A program made the translations under genes and the position numbers. Shown piece after piece: positions 42,436 through 51,702 of a DNA stretch of 64,000 nt. Source of the DNA: AV69 sp036498205 (lineage in GTDB: Bacteria; Verrucomicrobiota; Verrucomicrobiia; Chthoniobacterales; UBA10450); NCBI GenBank assembly GCA_036498205.1, contig DASXIC010000042.1, forward strand, positions 1 through 64,000, in the 5' to 3' direction. The stretch's first letter is position 1. Every line of letters starts with the position of its first letter. The notes beneath the pieces are model-generated. The model saw nothing but the letters and a program-made list of their open reading frames with translations, did not search any database and was not told the DNA's origin.

Positions 42436-43182
42436 ATGTTCCCCAAGCGGAAGTTATTGCTGTTTTCTCTCGTCGCCCTTGGAATTCCACTTTCGCTCGG
42501 TCGTATAGCTAAAGCTTCTGCGGAGTTGTCTCTGTCCGACGGAACAACATCCGTCTTGATAATGGACAATATGCCGGGCGACGCCGATCCGACCCTTGGC
42601 TCTATCAGATTTACCGGTACCGTTGGTGCTTTTACCGGTACCTTCGGGACGGGCACGTCAAAGCCGTTTAGCGGGACCGGTACCCAGCCCCAGCTTGCCT
42701 TCACCGCGCCTGACACGACCACGACCAACCTGGGTGGAACGCTCACCATCCTGTTTGGCGATACCGATTTCGGGCCTGTTCAAAACGGGATCATAAACAC
42801 CCACATTGGGGGGACCAGCATTCCCTTCCCCCCGGGCGCGAACACGCTCTCTCTGTCGTCAGGCCAGATTTCTTATCAGACATTCATGGACGCTACCAAT
42901 TTGAGCCTGGGGTTGGGCAACCAGTTGACGTCGCAGGGTCCGTTCGGAGGTGCAACCTTTAATGACAACTTGAGCGGCGCCGTCACCTTCGGGGAAAACG
43001 TCTCCCTGACTCAGGAAATTGTCATCAACCAAGGCCCGAACATGCTCACCGGTTTTAATTCCACACTCCGCATTACCAGCATTCTCACGGCACCGGACGG
43101 GGGTTCGGCCTTTGCTCTGTTAGGAGGGGCTTTGGCAGCGATGGAAGTTTGGCGGAGACGATTGCGCCAGCGGACGAGCTGA
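42436..43182 (+). CDS. Exported protein with VPDSG-CTERM-like sorting signal
   Basis: 248 residues. N-terminal signal peptide (KRKLLLFSLVALGIPLSLG). The mature part is beta-rich and Thr/Gly-rich with repeats of the FTGT(V/F)G type around residues 57-85. The C-terminus has the three-part sorting signal: APDGGS, a hydrophobic helix (FALLGGALAAMEVW) and a basic tail (RRRLRQ). This is a variant of the VPDSG-CTERM signal processed by exosortases in Verrucomicrobiota. Function unknown; no exosortase is in the window. Confidence 0.75.
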   Translation: MFPKRKLLLFSLVALGIPLSLGRIAKASAELSLSDGTTSVLIMDNMPGDADPTLGSIRFTGTVGAFTGTFGTGTSKPFSGTGTQPQLAFTAPDTTTTNLGGTLTILFGDTDFGPVQNGIINTHIGGTSIPFPPGANTLSLSSGQISYQTFMDATNLSLGLGNQLTSQGPFGGATFNDNLSGAVTFGENVSLTQEIVINQGPNMLTGFNSTLRITSILTAPDGGSAFALLGGALAAMEVWRRRLRQRTS

Positions 43183-43203
43183 ACGCTCTTCAGGCAACCA
43201 TCG

Positions 43204-43605
43204 CTATGCGGGAACGACCCGCACGACCGGCAATGGAAACCGCAACCGCAATTCGTTCTGAAGATAAATCTCAACGTGATGGAGACCGAATTGCTGAAAC
43301 TGGATACCTCCAAAATAATGCACGTTGGTGGCATGTCCTTCCATTTCCTTGAGCTCGAACTCCACTTCGGCTTGAGCGATCACATGCTGTTCGTCGACTC
43401 CGACAATCCGTGAGCGCTGGCGGAATTTCCCCGTCCCGCTGCACCAGCGAGACCAGATACAAAGCCGCATATAATTAATCGGCAACGACGGCGCCGGCAC
43501 GACGTTGACCACGCCGACAAGAGTTTGCATGCCGTTGAATTCGTGACGGACGTCCTCGCACAGGAGGCAACTCTGCAGATCAGGAAGGATAGGCTCCGAT
43601 TCCAT
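43204..43605 (-). CDS. Conserved hypothetical protein (DUF6941-like)
   Basis: 133 residues, beta-rich and without signal or membrane segments. LQSCLLCEDVRHEFNGMQTLVGVVNVV at the start and FGLHHVEIYLQNELRLRFPLPVVRV at the end resemble the DUF6941 pattern, but the assignment is from memory of family style. It starts three bases after the uppP stop, so it is probably cotranscribed. Confidence 0.65.
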   Translation of the reverse strand: MESEPILPDLQSCLLCEDVRHEFNGMQTLVGVVNVVPAPSLPINYMRLCIWSRWCSGTGKFRQRSRIVGVDEQHVIAQAEVEFELKEMEGHATNVHYFGGIQFQQFGLHHVEIYLQNELRLRFPLPVVRVVPA

Positions 43606-43608
43606 CTC

Positions 43609-44478
43609 TCAGATGCCACCGTGCAAGAGGAACCAAAACAACACTGTGGCCAGACCGATTCGGTAAATTGCAAACAGAGTGAAACCTCGAGTCCTCACCC
43701 AATCCATGAACCACGCGACCACACCCAGTGCGACCACAAACGAAACGACAAAACCGATCGCGAGTACGATCCAATTGTGATTCGTCATAACAAGCGGGGC
43801 AAGATTGTCACCGGCGTTGCTTTGATGATGCGGCATAATGGTTTTCAGAAAATCGTACGCCGTCGCCACGATCATTGTGGGCATTGACAGAAAAAAGGAA
43901 AACTCGAGCGCAGCACTGCGTGAAAGCCCGGCAATTTGCCCCGCCGCGATGGTTGACATCGACCGGGACGTTCCGGGAAAAACCGCGGACGTAATCTGGG
44001 CAACGCCAATCCAGGCGGCTTGCAGCAGGTTCATGTCTTCCATGCGCTCCGTGCGTGGCCGACGGCAGAACAGGTCCACCAACCACATGATCACACCGCC
44101 GATCAACAAAGCCCAGGCCATCACCCAAAGATTTTCGAGATTCTGACCGATCTGCTTTTTCAATAGAAAAGCCGGTATGGCCGTGATTACAAAAGCGATC
44201 AAAGTAAGTCCAACCGGATGAGTGAGGGCGTTGCGATCGCCGCTTTCCCCGCGCGGGAAAGTTGAGATGAATTTCACAATCCGGTGGCGGAAATAAACCG
44301 GAAGAGCGAGGATCGCACCGAGCTGGATCACGATCGTGTACATTTTCCAGTAGGCATCCTGGAGATCCAGATGCAGAGCTGCCTCGGTTATGCGCAGATG
44401 CGCCGTGGAACTGACCGGCAGAAACTCCGTTAGGCCCTCGACGAGGCCGAGAAAAAACGAAAGGAGAAAATCATTCAT
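43609..44478 (-). CDS. uppP: Undecaprenyl-diphosphatase UppP (BacA)
   Basis: 289 residues with about eight helices. Motif 1 reads GLVEGLTEFLPVSSTAHL and motif 2 FPGTSRSMSTI. Recycles undecaprenyl diphosphate to the monophosphate carrier. Catalytic Glu, Ser and Arg of the family are present. Confidence 0.95.
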   Translation of the reverse strand: MNDFLLSFFLGLVEGLTEFLPVSSTAHLRITEAALHLDLQDAYWKMYTIVIQLGAILALPVYFRHRIVKFISTFPRGESGDRNALTHPVGLTLIAFVITAIPAFLLKKQIGQNLENLWVMAWALLIGGVIMWLVDLFCRRPRTERMEDMNLLQAAWIGVAQITSAVFPGTSRSMSTIAAGQIAGLSRSAALEFSFFLSMPTMIVATAYDFLKTIMPHHQSNAGDNLAPLVMTNHNWIVLAIGFVVSFVVALGVVAWFMDWVRTRGFTLFAIYRIGLATVLFWFLLHGGI

Positions 44479-44602
44479 CGGCCTTCAGTCTACGCCAACG
44501 TAATCAGTGTCATTCCAAGCGGTTGGGTGATTCAACGCGGCGAAACTAGAACGCACTCGTTAAAGCGCAAGCCGCATCCGCGTATGCATCGGGCCACTCT
44601 TT

Positions 44603-46372
44603 CTATGCTTTTCGCCCGAATTTCTTCTCCAACTCAGTCAGCGATATCTGAATCATGGTGGGCCGGCCGTGCGGACAGCAATACGGCAATTCACAAGCAA
44701 GTAAGTCATGAATTAATTTTTCGATCTCCGGATGACGCAGCGCATCATTGGCTTTAATTGCGTGGCGGCAAACGGTGGTTGCGATCATGTCTTCGCCCAG
44801 GCGCATCGGAGAGCTGTGGCGGCTCGTTGCGATCAACTCGTCGATTACTTCCCGCAGGAATTCCCCGGCGTCCGCGACCTGCAGAAAAGAAGGGAGACTG
44901 TCGATTCGAAAACTGGTGCCGCCAAAATTTTCTACTCCGATCCCCATTTTCTGCAGGACCGCAATATTGCGTTCGACCCATTCGGCGTCACGTGGTGGCA
45001 AAGAAAAAATCTGCGGCAACAGCAATCGTTGCGAAGGCACACCCTGCTCTTCCATTCGCCGCCTGAGTTCTTCAAACAAGATCCGCTCGTGGGCGGCATG
45101 CTGATCGACAAGGACAAGTCCTTCGGAATTCTCCATTAAAACGTAGAGTCGATTGAGAACGCCGATGATTTGAAATGGTGAGCCATTACGTAGTGATTCC
45201 TTCTCACGCGCGGGCTCGACAATCTGCGACGGAACGAAATCATGATCTTGCCGATGGGCAGCCGGCTGGATCGGTAAAGCGGAAGGCATGATCTCCGCCG
45301 AAGAGACCGGTTGTCCCGGCAGCGGTTTGTCGTCTGGAATTGGCCCGGCAAACGAGGATTGGAATTTTTCCTGCCATCCCTTGCGGGCGGCGGTCAATGT
45401 CCGCTGCACGGCCGCAACAACGGCTTCATGAATTTTCGGCGGATTACGGAATCGAACCTCGCGCTTTGCCGGATGCACGTTGACATCGACGTCTTTGGGA
45501 TTGAGCGCAATTGACAAGAACGTGACCGGGTACTGTCCCTTCATCAGGGCGGTGTGATAACCCTCCCGGAGCGCATTCGTGATGAGTGGGCTTTCGATCG
45601 GACGGCCATTTACGAAGACGAACTGTTGATTCCGAGTTTGTCGACTCACTCCGGCACGTCCTATCCATCCGCTTACGCGCGTGCTCGCATCGCCAGGAAT
45701 AACTTCGAGCAAATCCTCGATCAACTGAGCGTCATAAAGATCGCGAATACGGTCACGGAGCGAACTTGAAATTGGCAATTGCAGAGAAAATTTGTCATCG
45801 CGCACGATGGTGAAGCCGATTGCCGGATGGGAGAGAGCATGGAGAAAGAATTGATGTTCGATGTTTCTCGTCTCGGTCGTTTCCGCGCGCAGAAACTTTC
45901 GCCGGGCCGGAACGTTGAAAAACAGCGATCGCACTTCAATTTGAGTTCCAGGCGCTTCGCCGCCATCGCGCACCGCCTCGATCCGTCCGCCATTCACGAT
46001 AATTTCGGTGCCGGCGATACTGTCGCGCTCGCGTGTCGCTAAACGCAGTCGCGAGACGCTGGCAATGCTGGGAAGCGCTTCGCCCCGGAACCCAAGTGTG
46101 TTGATGGCGACAAGGTCGTCCAGGGAATCGATCTTACTGGTAGCATGCCGTTCGAGGGAAAGAAGTGCGTCATCCCGATCCATCCCACAGCCATCGTCAA
46201 TGACTCGAATGAGCGAGATTCCTCCCCGATGGATGCGCACTTCGATGTTGCGCGCACCTGCGTCAATACTGTTCTCGACCAGCTCTTTGACGACCGAGCC
46301 CGGTCGCTCCACGACTTCGCCAGCAGCGACCTGGCTGGCCAGTGTCTCCGGCAAAAGTTTGATGCGACTCAT
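44603..46372 (-). CDS. mutL: DNA mismatch repair protein MutL, endonuclease type
   Basis: 589 residues from ATG 46372 (MSRIKLLPETLASQVAAGEVV). The N-terminal GHKL ATPase shows ELVENSIDAGA, DDGCGM and TLGFRGEALPSI. The C-terminal domain carries DQHAAHERILFE, matching DQHA(X)2E(X)4E, plus CRHAIKA and CPHGRP. These are metal-site motifs of nicking MutL proteins, so MutH is not expected. A Pro/Ser-rich linker joins the halves (about 335-390). Confidence 0.95.
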   Translation of the reverse strand: MSRIKLLPETLASQVAAGEVVERPGSVVKELVENSIDAGARNIEVRIHRGGISLIRVIDDGCGMDRDDALLSLERHATSKIDSLDDLVAINTLGFRGEALPSIASVSRLRLATRERDSIAGTEIIVNGGRIEAVRDGGEAPGTQIEVRSLFFNVPARRKFLRAETTETRNIEHQFFLHALSHPAIGFTIVRDDKFSLQLPISSSLRDRIRDLYDAQLIEDLLEVIPGDASTRVSGWIGRAGVSRQTRNQQFVFVNGRPIESPLITNALREGYHTALMKGQYPVTFLSIALNPKDVDVNVHPAKREVRFRNPPKIHEAVVAAVQRTLTAARKGWQEKFQSSFAGPIPDDKPLPGQPVSSAEIMPSALPIQPAAHRQDHDFVPSQIVEPAREKESLRNGSPFQIIGVLNRLYVLMENSEGLVLVDQHAAHERILFEELRRRMEEQGVPSQRLLLPQIFSLPPRDAEWVERNIAVLQKMGIGVENFGGTSFRIDSLPSFLQVADAGEFLREVIDELIATSRHSSPMRLGEDMIATTVCRHAIKANDALRHPEIEKLIHDLLACELPYCCPHGRPTMIQISLTELEKKFGRKA

Positions 46373-46461
46373 CGTCAACGACTGTAACGGCACGATTCAT
46401 GTTGTGAAACCAAGTTTGCCACGTTTGACCCCAAATCGGTGCGAACTACCTTGAAAGATCA

Positions 46462-46788
46462 ATGATTAATGTGACGAACCGGGCGGCTGAACAGCTACGG
46501 GCGCTTGTCGGGGCGGCCGCGGAAAAAGGCCTGCGAATCGCCATCGCCAAAGGAGGGTGCTCCGGATTGCAATACGAGATGAGTCTCGGTGAAGTGCGCT
46601 CGGGTGATTTGGTCGTGGAGCAGGCGGGCATAAGGTTGTTGGTCGATAAGGAAAGCGCGCAGCTCCTGCAGGGCGCCACACTTGATTATCATGATTCGCT
46701 CACCAGCACCGGCTTCCAGATTGTTAACCCGAACGCCGCCCGCACCTGTGGCTGTGGTTCCTCCTTTGAGCCGGCGCGTTCCTCCTAA
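46462..46788 (+). CDS. IscA/ErpA-like iron-sulfur carrier
   Basis: 108 residues of the HesB/IscA family. The three conserved cysteines are in GGCSG (C33) and the CGCG motif near residue 97. NVTNRAAEQLRAL at the start and FQIVNPNAARTCGCGSSF at the end are typical. Carries or scaffolds Fe-S clusters for maturation of proteins such as LipA, HemW and the dehydrogenase subunits in this window; those clients are inferred. Divergent to mutL. Confidence 0.92.
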   Translation: MINVTNRAAEQLRALVGAAAEKGLRIAIAKGGCSGLQYEMSLGEVRSGDLVVEQAGIRLLVDKESAQLLQGATLDYHDSLTSTGFQIVNPNAARTCGCGSSFEPARSS

Positions 46789-46812
46789 AGTGAGCCGTCG
46801 TCTGTCTGGCTG

Positions 46813-48378
46813 ATGGAGTACGATCGCTTTCGCTACGATACGCCCTACGGCCGGCCGCGGCGCCGAATCAACTATTTCGCGTGGACGCTGGCGATTTTAC
46901 TACTCACCGCTTTTGCCTTTGCCGCCTGGTTGGGAAGCTTCTACGTCTTTTGGCAACCGGAACGGCCGGACAGTTATCGTCTGCTGAAAAAGCTGCATCG
47001 TATCGACCCACCGCGGCGATTTGAGTTGACCGCAGCGCCAGCAGGCGAGTTCCTCAATCCCAAACAGTTGCATGATCGTTACGCAGCGCTGGGCTCGGCC
47101 GAGTTAGTCAAGACGAACAGCGATCTGGCGCGCAATTACATCCGCAACTTTCAACAAGTGCACGGCCTGGTGCCATACGTGGTAGGTCGGTTTCGCATCA
47201 TCGATGTGCGCAAGCTTGGATCGGCGGACATTTTCACCTCCGGTATGGTTGCTCTAGTTGCCGCCATTGATAACGGGGAATTGTTGATGGAACACGTTTA
47301 TCCGGCCGACGAGCGCGACCTGCCATTGATGCGCCAAACACTCGTTCCGGGACTAGAAATTAAACTGGAACGCGCGCACGATATTTCCGCGGTGATTCAT
47401 GCGGATCGCACCGTTGACGGGCGAGTCTTGATTACCGTTATGCCATTGCTTTACGGTAGCTACACGGTTTCGCGGGGGACTGGCACGTTTACGCTCGAAC
47501 CACCGCTGGATCTAAATCTCGCCGCCGGTTGGCCTTTGTTTAAGCCAGAGGAATTGCGTGCCGCGGAAAGTCGATATGCCGAATTGCGGCAGCACGAACC
47601 TGGTGCCGGAGGGGCGATCCCCATCCCTGGTTTCACCCCGGCCGGGACCCCACCTCCGGCGGAGAATCAGCTCGTTCGCGTAGAGCATGCCGCTCTGGCT
47701 GAACCTCCACCAGTCGCCGTCGCAACTCCTCCTCCAAAGGGTGAAAAGGCGAAGGCGACGACTTCCGGAAAAGGGGCCAAGATCGCAAAAAATCAAAAAG
47801 GCTTCCCTGTCGCCACTGCTACACCGGTTCAGATCGCGGCGGCAAAAGCACCTAATCCTCCTCCTGCGCCCTTGCAGAAATCTCCCACCGCCACTGCAAC
47901 GCCGGCACCATTGGCACAGGGCGCCGCAGTTGGCCAAAATCTAAATCCGCTTCCTCCCGTCCAGCAGTCGACAAACGATAGTGGCGCGCTTGCATCCACC
48001 GCCGGCGGCGGAAATTGGAAAACCTATCCGCCGGGCAAAATGCCAATGGGCCGTCTGATTGCGCCGAACGATCTGCCGCAAATTGCCGATCGGGGATTGG
48101 TTGGCGAACGCATATATTTGCGCGGCCAATTCATTGTGAATTTTGCCGACGCCAACAAGGCTGTTCTCCGGCCACGTTCGCGAATGCCTGATTCTGTCGT
48201 CCGCCTGACTGGCGGAAACTCAACTCGAATCATTGTGGAATATCCGGCGGGTTACACGCCCCCTGCTCCGGGATCAAACGTTAGTCGGGACGAAGTTCGG
48301 CCGCTTGAAATCACAGAAGTGCGAAAACAGGAAGATGGCCAATTGAATGTCTTCGCGCGCGAGATCATGCAGCCATGA
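46813..48378 (+). CDS. Membrane-anchored hypothetical protein with Pro/Ala-rich linker
   Basis: 521 residues. A short basic N-terminus is followed by one helix (about 22-47, FAWTLAILLLTAFAFAAWLGSFYVF). A globular part follows (about 55-250) containing RIIDVRKLGSADIFTSGMVAL and a YGSYTVSRGTGTFTLEPP beta segment. A long low-complexity Pro/Ala/Thr/Lys linker runs from about 270 to 390, and a C-terminal domain of about 110 residues ends in EITEVRKQEDGQLNVFAREIM. No known domain recognised. It lies 24 bases after the IscA-like gene. Confidence 0.7.
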   Translation: MEYDRFRYDTPYGRPRRRINYFAWTLAILLLTAFAFAAWLGSFYVFWQPERPDSYRLLKKLHRIDPPRRFELTAAPAGEFLNPKQLHDRYAALGSAELVKTNSDLARNYIRNFQQVHGLVPYVVGRFRIIDVRKLGSADIFTSGMVALVAAIDNGELLMEHVYPADERDLPLMRQTLVPGLEIKLERAHDISAVIHADRTVDGRVLITVMPLLYGSYTVSRGTGTFTLEPPLDLNLAAGWPLFKPEELRAAESRYAELRQHEPGAGGAIPIPGFTPAGTPPPAENQLVRVEHAALAEPPPVAVATPPPKGEKAKATTSGKGAKIAKNQKGFPVATATPVQIAAAKAPNPPPAPLQKSPTATATPAPLAQGAAVGQNLNPLPPVQQSTNDSGALASTAGGGNWKTYPPGKMPMGRLIAPNDLPQIADRGLVGERIYLRGQFIVNFADANKAVLRPRSRMPDSVVRLTGGNSTRIIVEYPAGYTPPAPGSNVSRDEVRPLEITEVRKQEDGQLNVFAREIMQP

Positions 48379-49104
48379 TTATTCCGTCCGTTTATTAATG
48401 ATGATTTTACCGTCGCGAATTTCGATCGCGCCGAGATCGTTTTTCGAAGTGAAGCCACCAAGATAATCCCTGACGGAATGTCCCTTAAATGTCCAATCGA
48501 GTGCATCTGCTGGAGCGGGCTGACCGTTGACAGTAATTCCACTCAACGGCGCGCTATCGAGCGACCGTGCGCCGCTGCTTTGTACAACGATATCGCCGTT
48601 TAAATAGTAACCGGCCGTGCCGACGTATTCGCCGACGGGTACACTGGTTTGAACGTGGAGAGTGTTGCCATCAATGGAGACGAATGCTTTGCCACGAAGA
48701 TGTCGATTGGCGGAAATTAGATTGTTGAGGTCCTCCGCAGTGAGTTCAATCTGCGAGGATTGATTGCCGGGCGTGGAAGTATCGGTGACCGTCGCATCGG
48801 GGGTCGGGGTGCTGGTAGTGCTAGCCGTGCCATTCCGGAAATCAGACCACTTTCGCTTCGTCGCGGCGATGCTGTCATCCGTTGTCTCAAACTGCGGTAC
48901 GGCTGCGGGCTCCTCCGCCAGGAGATGCGTTTTCCGCGCCCAGGCCGCGCCGTGGAGAACAGCAGAATGGCTTTTCATTCCGAAATAAAGTCCGATCACG
49001 CCGGCGATTATCAGAAAGACCAAAAAACAGCTGAGTATCAGGCAACCTTTACCGAAGCATCCCATGCCAGGCCGTTGCGGGGGCGGTTCAATCCAAGTAG
49101 TCAT
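48379..49104 (-). CDS. Membrane-anchored hypothetical protein
   Basis: 241 residues. A Cys-containing N-terminus (GCFGKGCLILSCF) runs into one transmembrane helix (about 22-44). A Ser/Thr-rich spacer (about 90-115) is followed by a beta-rich C-terminal domain with LTAEDLNNLISANRHLRGKAFVSIDGNTLHVQTSVP. No named family recognised. The stop abuts that of the convergent gene at 48378. The start overlaps the HIT gene end by four bases. Confidence 0.68.
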   Translation of the reverse strand: MTTWIEPPPQRPGMGCFGKGCLILSCFLVFLIIAGVIGLYFGMKSHSAVLHGAAWARKTHLLAEEPAAVPQFETTDDSIAATKRKWSDFRNGTASTTSTPTPDATVTDTSTPGNQSSQIELTAEDLNNLISANRHLRGKAFVSIDGNTLHVQTSVPVGEYVGTAGYYLNGDIVVQSSGARSLDSAPLSGITVNGQPAPADALDWTFKGHSVRDYLGGFTSKNDLGAIEIRDGKIIINKRTE

Positions 49105-49616
49105 GGTGTTGCGGTCGATTCGATCGTTTGCGCGGCCATGAGTTTGTCGTAAAGGCCTTGCAAACTTTCCGATATCACGCGGGTGTTGGAGAGGATGGGC
49201 ATGAAATTCGTGTCACCATTCCAACGCGGAACAATATGAAGATGGATATGATCGGGAACGCCGGCGCCGGCGCATTCCCCGATATTTATCCCGATATTAA
49301 AGCCCTGGGCCTTTGTAACCCGCCGCAATAGATTTTGCCCGTGCACGATCAGTGAGAACAACTCCGTGATTTCATTTTCGCCGAGTCCGCTCAAATCCGC
49401 CACTTTTCGATACGGAACGGCCATTAGATGGCCCACCGCATAGGGATATCGGTTCATAATCAAAAATGCGTTTTTGCGCCTTGTCAGAACAAGATGCGCG
49501 GCATCGTCGCTTGCTCGCGCTGCTTCGCTGAGAAACTCGCGCGGGCCGGATTTTTCAAAATACTCGACCCGCCACGGCGCCCAAAGGGTCTCCAACTCAG
49601 CTTTCGGGAATTCCAC
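49101..49616 (-). CDS. HIT-family hydrolase
   Basis: 171 residues with the histidine triad HIHLHIV near residue 126 and the HIT fold core (AFLIMNRYPYAVGHLMAVPYRKV, INIGECAGAGVPDHIHLH). WAPWRVEYFEK near the N-terminus is typical of Ap4A phosphorylase/Fhit-like bacterial HIT proteins. Acts on a nucleotide-type phosphoester; substrate unknown. It overlaps the downstream membrane protein gene by ATGA. Confidence 0.9.
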   Translation of the reverse strand: MEFPKAELETLWAPWRVEYFEKSGPREFLSEAARASDDAAHLVLTRRKNAFLIMNRYPYAVGHLMAVPYRKVADLSGLGENEITELFSLIVHGQNLLRRVTKAQGFNIGINIGECAGAGVPDHIHLHIVPRWNGDTNFMPILSNTRVISESLQGLYDKLMAAQTIESTATP

Positions 49617-49673
49617 GTACTGGCAACGTAAAAAATCACGCTGGAAAGTCGAGCTTATCCAGCGCCGAGGTTA

Positions 49674-50789
49674 TTACGCTCGCAAGTCTGCCAGGATTGC
49701 TTCTGCGGCATTGACGCTGGTTTCGCCCTGGCCAAGCCCGCGCGCAATAGAATCGAAATCGCGTAGCATTCGTGCGCGTTCTGCTTGATCGGAAAGCAAC
49801 CGCGCGACACTGGCGGCGATTTGCCGCGGCCGCGCCCGATGTTGAATAAACTCTGGAACAACTTCGCGTCCTGCCAGCACATTAGGCATCCCGAGGTATT
49901 TTACTTTAATAACCAGACGCGCGGCGACGTAGGTCAGCCACGCTACGCGATAAACAAGAACAAACGGCATTCCTAAAAGAGCTGCCTCAAGAGTCGCCGT
50001 GCCGGACGCGACCAACCCGGCACTGGCCCGTCGCATAAGCGATCGTCCCTGGCCAACAGTGACGGTAAATTTTCTGGAGTCGCGGCCAAACTTCGCGCGA
50101 ACGATTTCCGCGAGTGGTTGGGACGCCGCTGCTATTTCGAAATGCAGATCGGGTCTGGTCTGCAAAAGTTCGATCGCGGCTCTACGCATAATTGGAAAGA
50201 TTTTTTGCACTTCCCGCCGCCGGCTGCCTGGAAAAAGCCCGATCAGCGTCGGATCCCGTCCGCTGTTGGTTTGTTGCAGCTCAGCGGCCAGCGGATGACC
50301 GACGAAAACGGCGGGAAGACCTGCCTCGTTATATAGATTTGGCTCGAATGGAAAAATGCAAAGGATCAGGTCGATCCAGCCTTTCATTTGCCGGATACGC
50401 TGCCGATTCCAGGCCCAGACCTGCGGGCTGATATAGTAGATGATCTTCAGCGCGGGCGAGCTCTTCTGCAGGGCGCGGGCCAGACGAAGATTAAAACCGG
50501 GATAGTCGATAAGCACGATTGCATCCGGATTGGCTGATTTAATCTCCGAAATTGTCCGCCGAAATTGAGCGCTGAAAAATTTGTAACGCTTCACGACTTC
50601 CCACAACCCGACCACTGCGGCCTCATCGATCCAGTCGCGAAAATCTCCTCCCGCAACAGCACGCATTCTGGGGCCACCTCGCCCGCTAAATTGCGCTTCG
50701 GGCGCGCGTGCGCGCAACGCCTGCATTAATGCCGCACCATGATTGTCTCCGCTCGCTTCGCCGGCAACGAAGTAGATTTTCTCAATCAC
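49674..50789 (-). CDS. lpxB: Lipid-A-disaccharide synthase
   Basis: Joins UDP-diacylglucosamine and lipid X to form the lipid A disaccharide. 371 residues from GTG 50789, which overlaps the end of the Gfo/Idh gene by eight bases; the longer frame to 51032 runs through that gene and is discarded. VAGEASGDNHGAALM, YYISPQVWAWNRQRIRQM and LPGSRRREV are family signatures. Third gene of a coupled fcl - Gfo/Idh - lpxB unit. Confidence 0.95.
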   Translation of the reverse strand: MIEKIYFVAGEASGDNHGAALMQALRARAPEAQFSGRGGPRMRAVAGGDFRDWIDEAAVVGLWEVVKRYKFFSAQFRRTISEIKSANPDAIVLIDYPGFNLRLARALQKSSPALKIIYYISPQVWAWNRQRIRQMKGWIDLILCIFPFEPNLYNEAGLPAVFVGHPLAAELQQTNSGRDPTLIGLFPGSRRREVQKIFPIMRRAAIELLQTRPDLHFEIAAASQPLAEIVRAKFGRDSRKFTVTVGQGRSLMRRASAGLVASGTATLEAALLGMPFVLVYRVAWLTYVAARLVIKVKYLGMPNVLAGREVVPEFIQHRARPRQIAASVARLLSDQAERARMLRDFDSIARGLGQGETSVNAAEAILADLRA

Positions 50790-51702
50790 GCGGCGCGATC
50801 CGCTTGGTGATTTCCACCGCCAGTTCAAGCGCGGCAGCGGCATGCGAACCCGAGACTTTTGGTTCACCGCCAGTGATCGCGCATTCGACAAAAGAGGCAA
50901 TTTGCTGCTGGAGCGGTTCTTCCTTTTCAATCGGCACGGGTTCGCGAGTGATCTGCCTTCCATGACGTCGATAAATTTCACCGGTTTGAGTCTGATAATC
51001 GAGTGACAGATAGGCATCCTCCTGAAAGACACGAATCTTGCGCATTCGTTCCGGACTGATTCGGCTGGATGTTACGTTGGCAACACAGCCATTTTGAAAT
51101 CGCAGCCGCGCGTTAGCAATATCTTCACCCCGGCTGATTACCGGAACGCCGACCGCGTCGATTGTTTCAACGGAGGAGCGGACAAGGTGCAATATTATCT
51201 CCAGATCGTGAATCATAAGATCGAGGACGACACCGATGTCGGTGCTGCGATCCGGATACGGCGAAAGCCGATGCGCCTCGATGAAACGGGGATGTGTTAA
51301 ACGCTCCTCCAGCGCGCTGAGAACCGGATTAAATCGCTCGACATGCCCCACTTGCAAGACGAGACCGCGGGCTGTAGCCAGGGCGGCAAGCTCGCGCGCA
51401 TCGGCTGTGTTCTCTGTAATGGGCTTCTCGATCAACAAATGTTTCCCCCGAGACAACAATTCTCGCGCAATGGAAAAATGCGAACTAGTGGGAGTCGCGA
51501 TCGAAGCGGCATCGACCAGCTCGGCGAATTCGTCGAGCGACGCAGTCGGTCGGGCATCGTTTTTTTGCGCAATTTCGTCGGCCCGGACCGAATCAATGTC
51601 TCGAATCGCGGTCAACTCGGCGTTTGGCAGTTCGGCATAGATTCGGGCGTGATTTCCCCCGATGTGACCCACACCTACAACCCCGAGGCGCAGCTTTTTC
51701 AT
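50782..51702 (-). CDS. Gfo/Idh/MocA-family oxidoreductase (GnnA-like candidate)
   Basis: 306 residues. Rossmann motif GVVGVGHIGGNHARIYAEL, the lysine motif LLIEKPIT near residue 94, and VLDLMIHDLEIIL with the conserved His of the family. In Acidithiobacillus ferrooxidans the related GnnA oxidises the 3-position of UDP-GlcNAc and its gene lies beside lpx genes. The overlap with lpxB makes that role plausible here, but the partner aminotransferase GnnB is not in the window. The start overlaps the fcl stop by four bases. Confidence 0.82.
   Translation of the reverse strand: MKKLRLGVVGVGHIGGNHARIYAELPNAELTAIRDIDSVRADEIAQKNDARPTASLDEFAELVDAASIATPTSSHFSIARELLSRGKHLLIEKPITENTADARELAALATARGLVLQVGHVERFNPVLSALEERLTHPRFIEAHRLSPYPDRSTDIGVVLDLMIHDLEIILHLVRSSVETIDAVGVPVISRGEDIANARLRFQNGCVANVTSSRISPERMRKIRVFQEDAYLSLDYQTQTGEIYRRHGRQITREPVPIEKEEPLQQQIASFVECAITGGEPKVSGSHAAAALELAVEITKRIAPRD

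Noticed and set aside
50790..51032. Longer N-terminus for lpxB
   Set aside because: It would overlap the Gfo/Idh gene by 250 bases and the added residues are basic low-complexity sequence; the GTG at 50789 gives the normal LpxB start.
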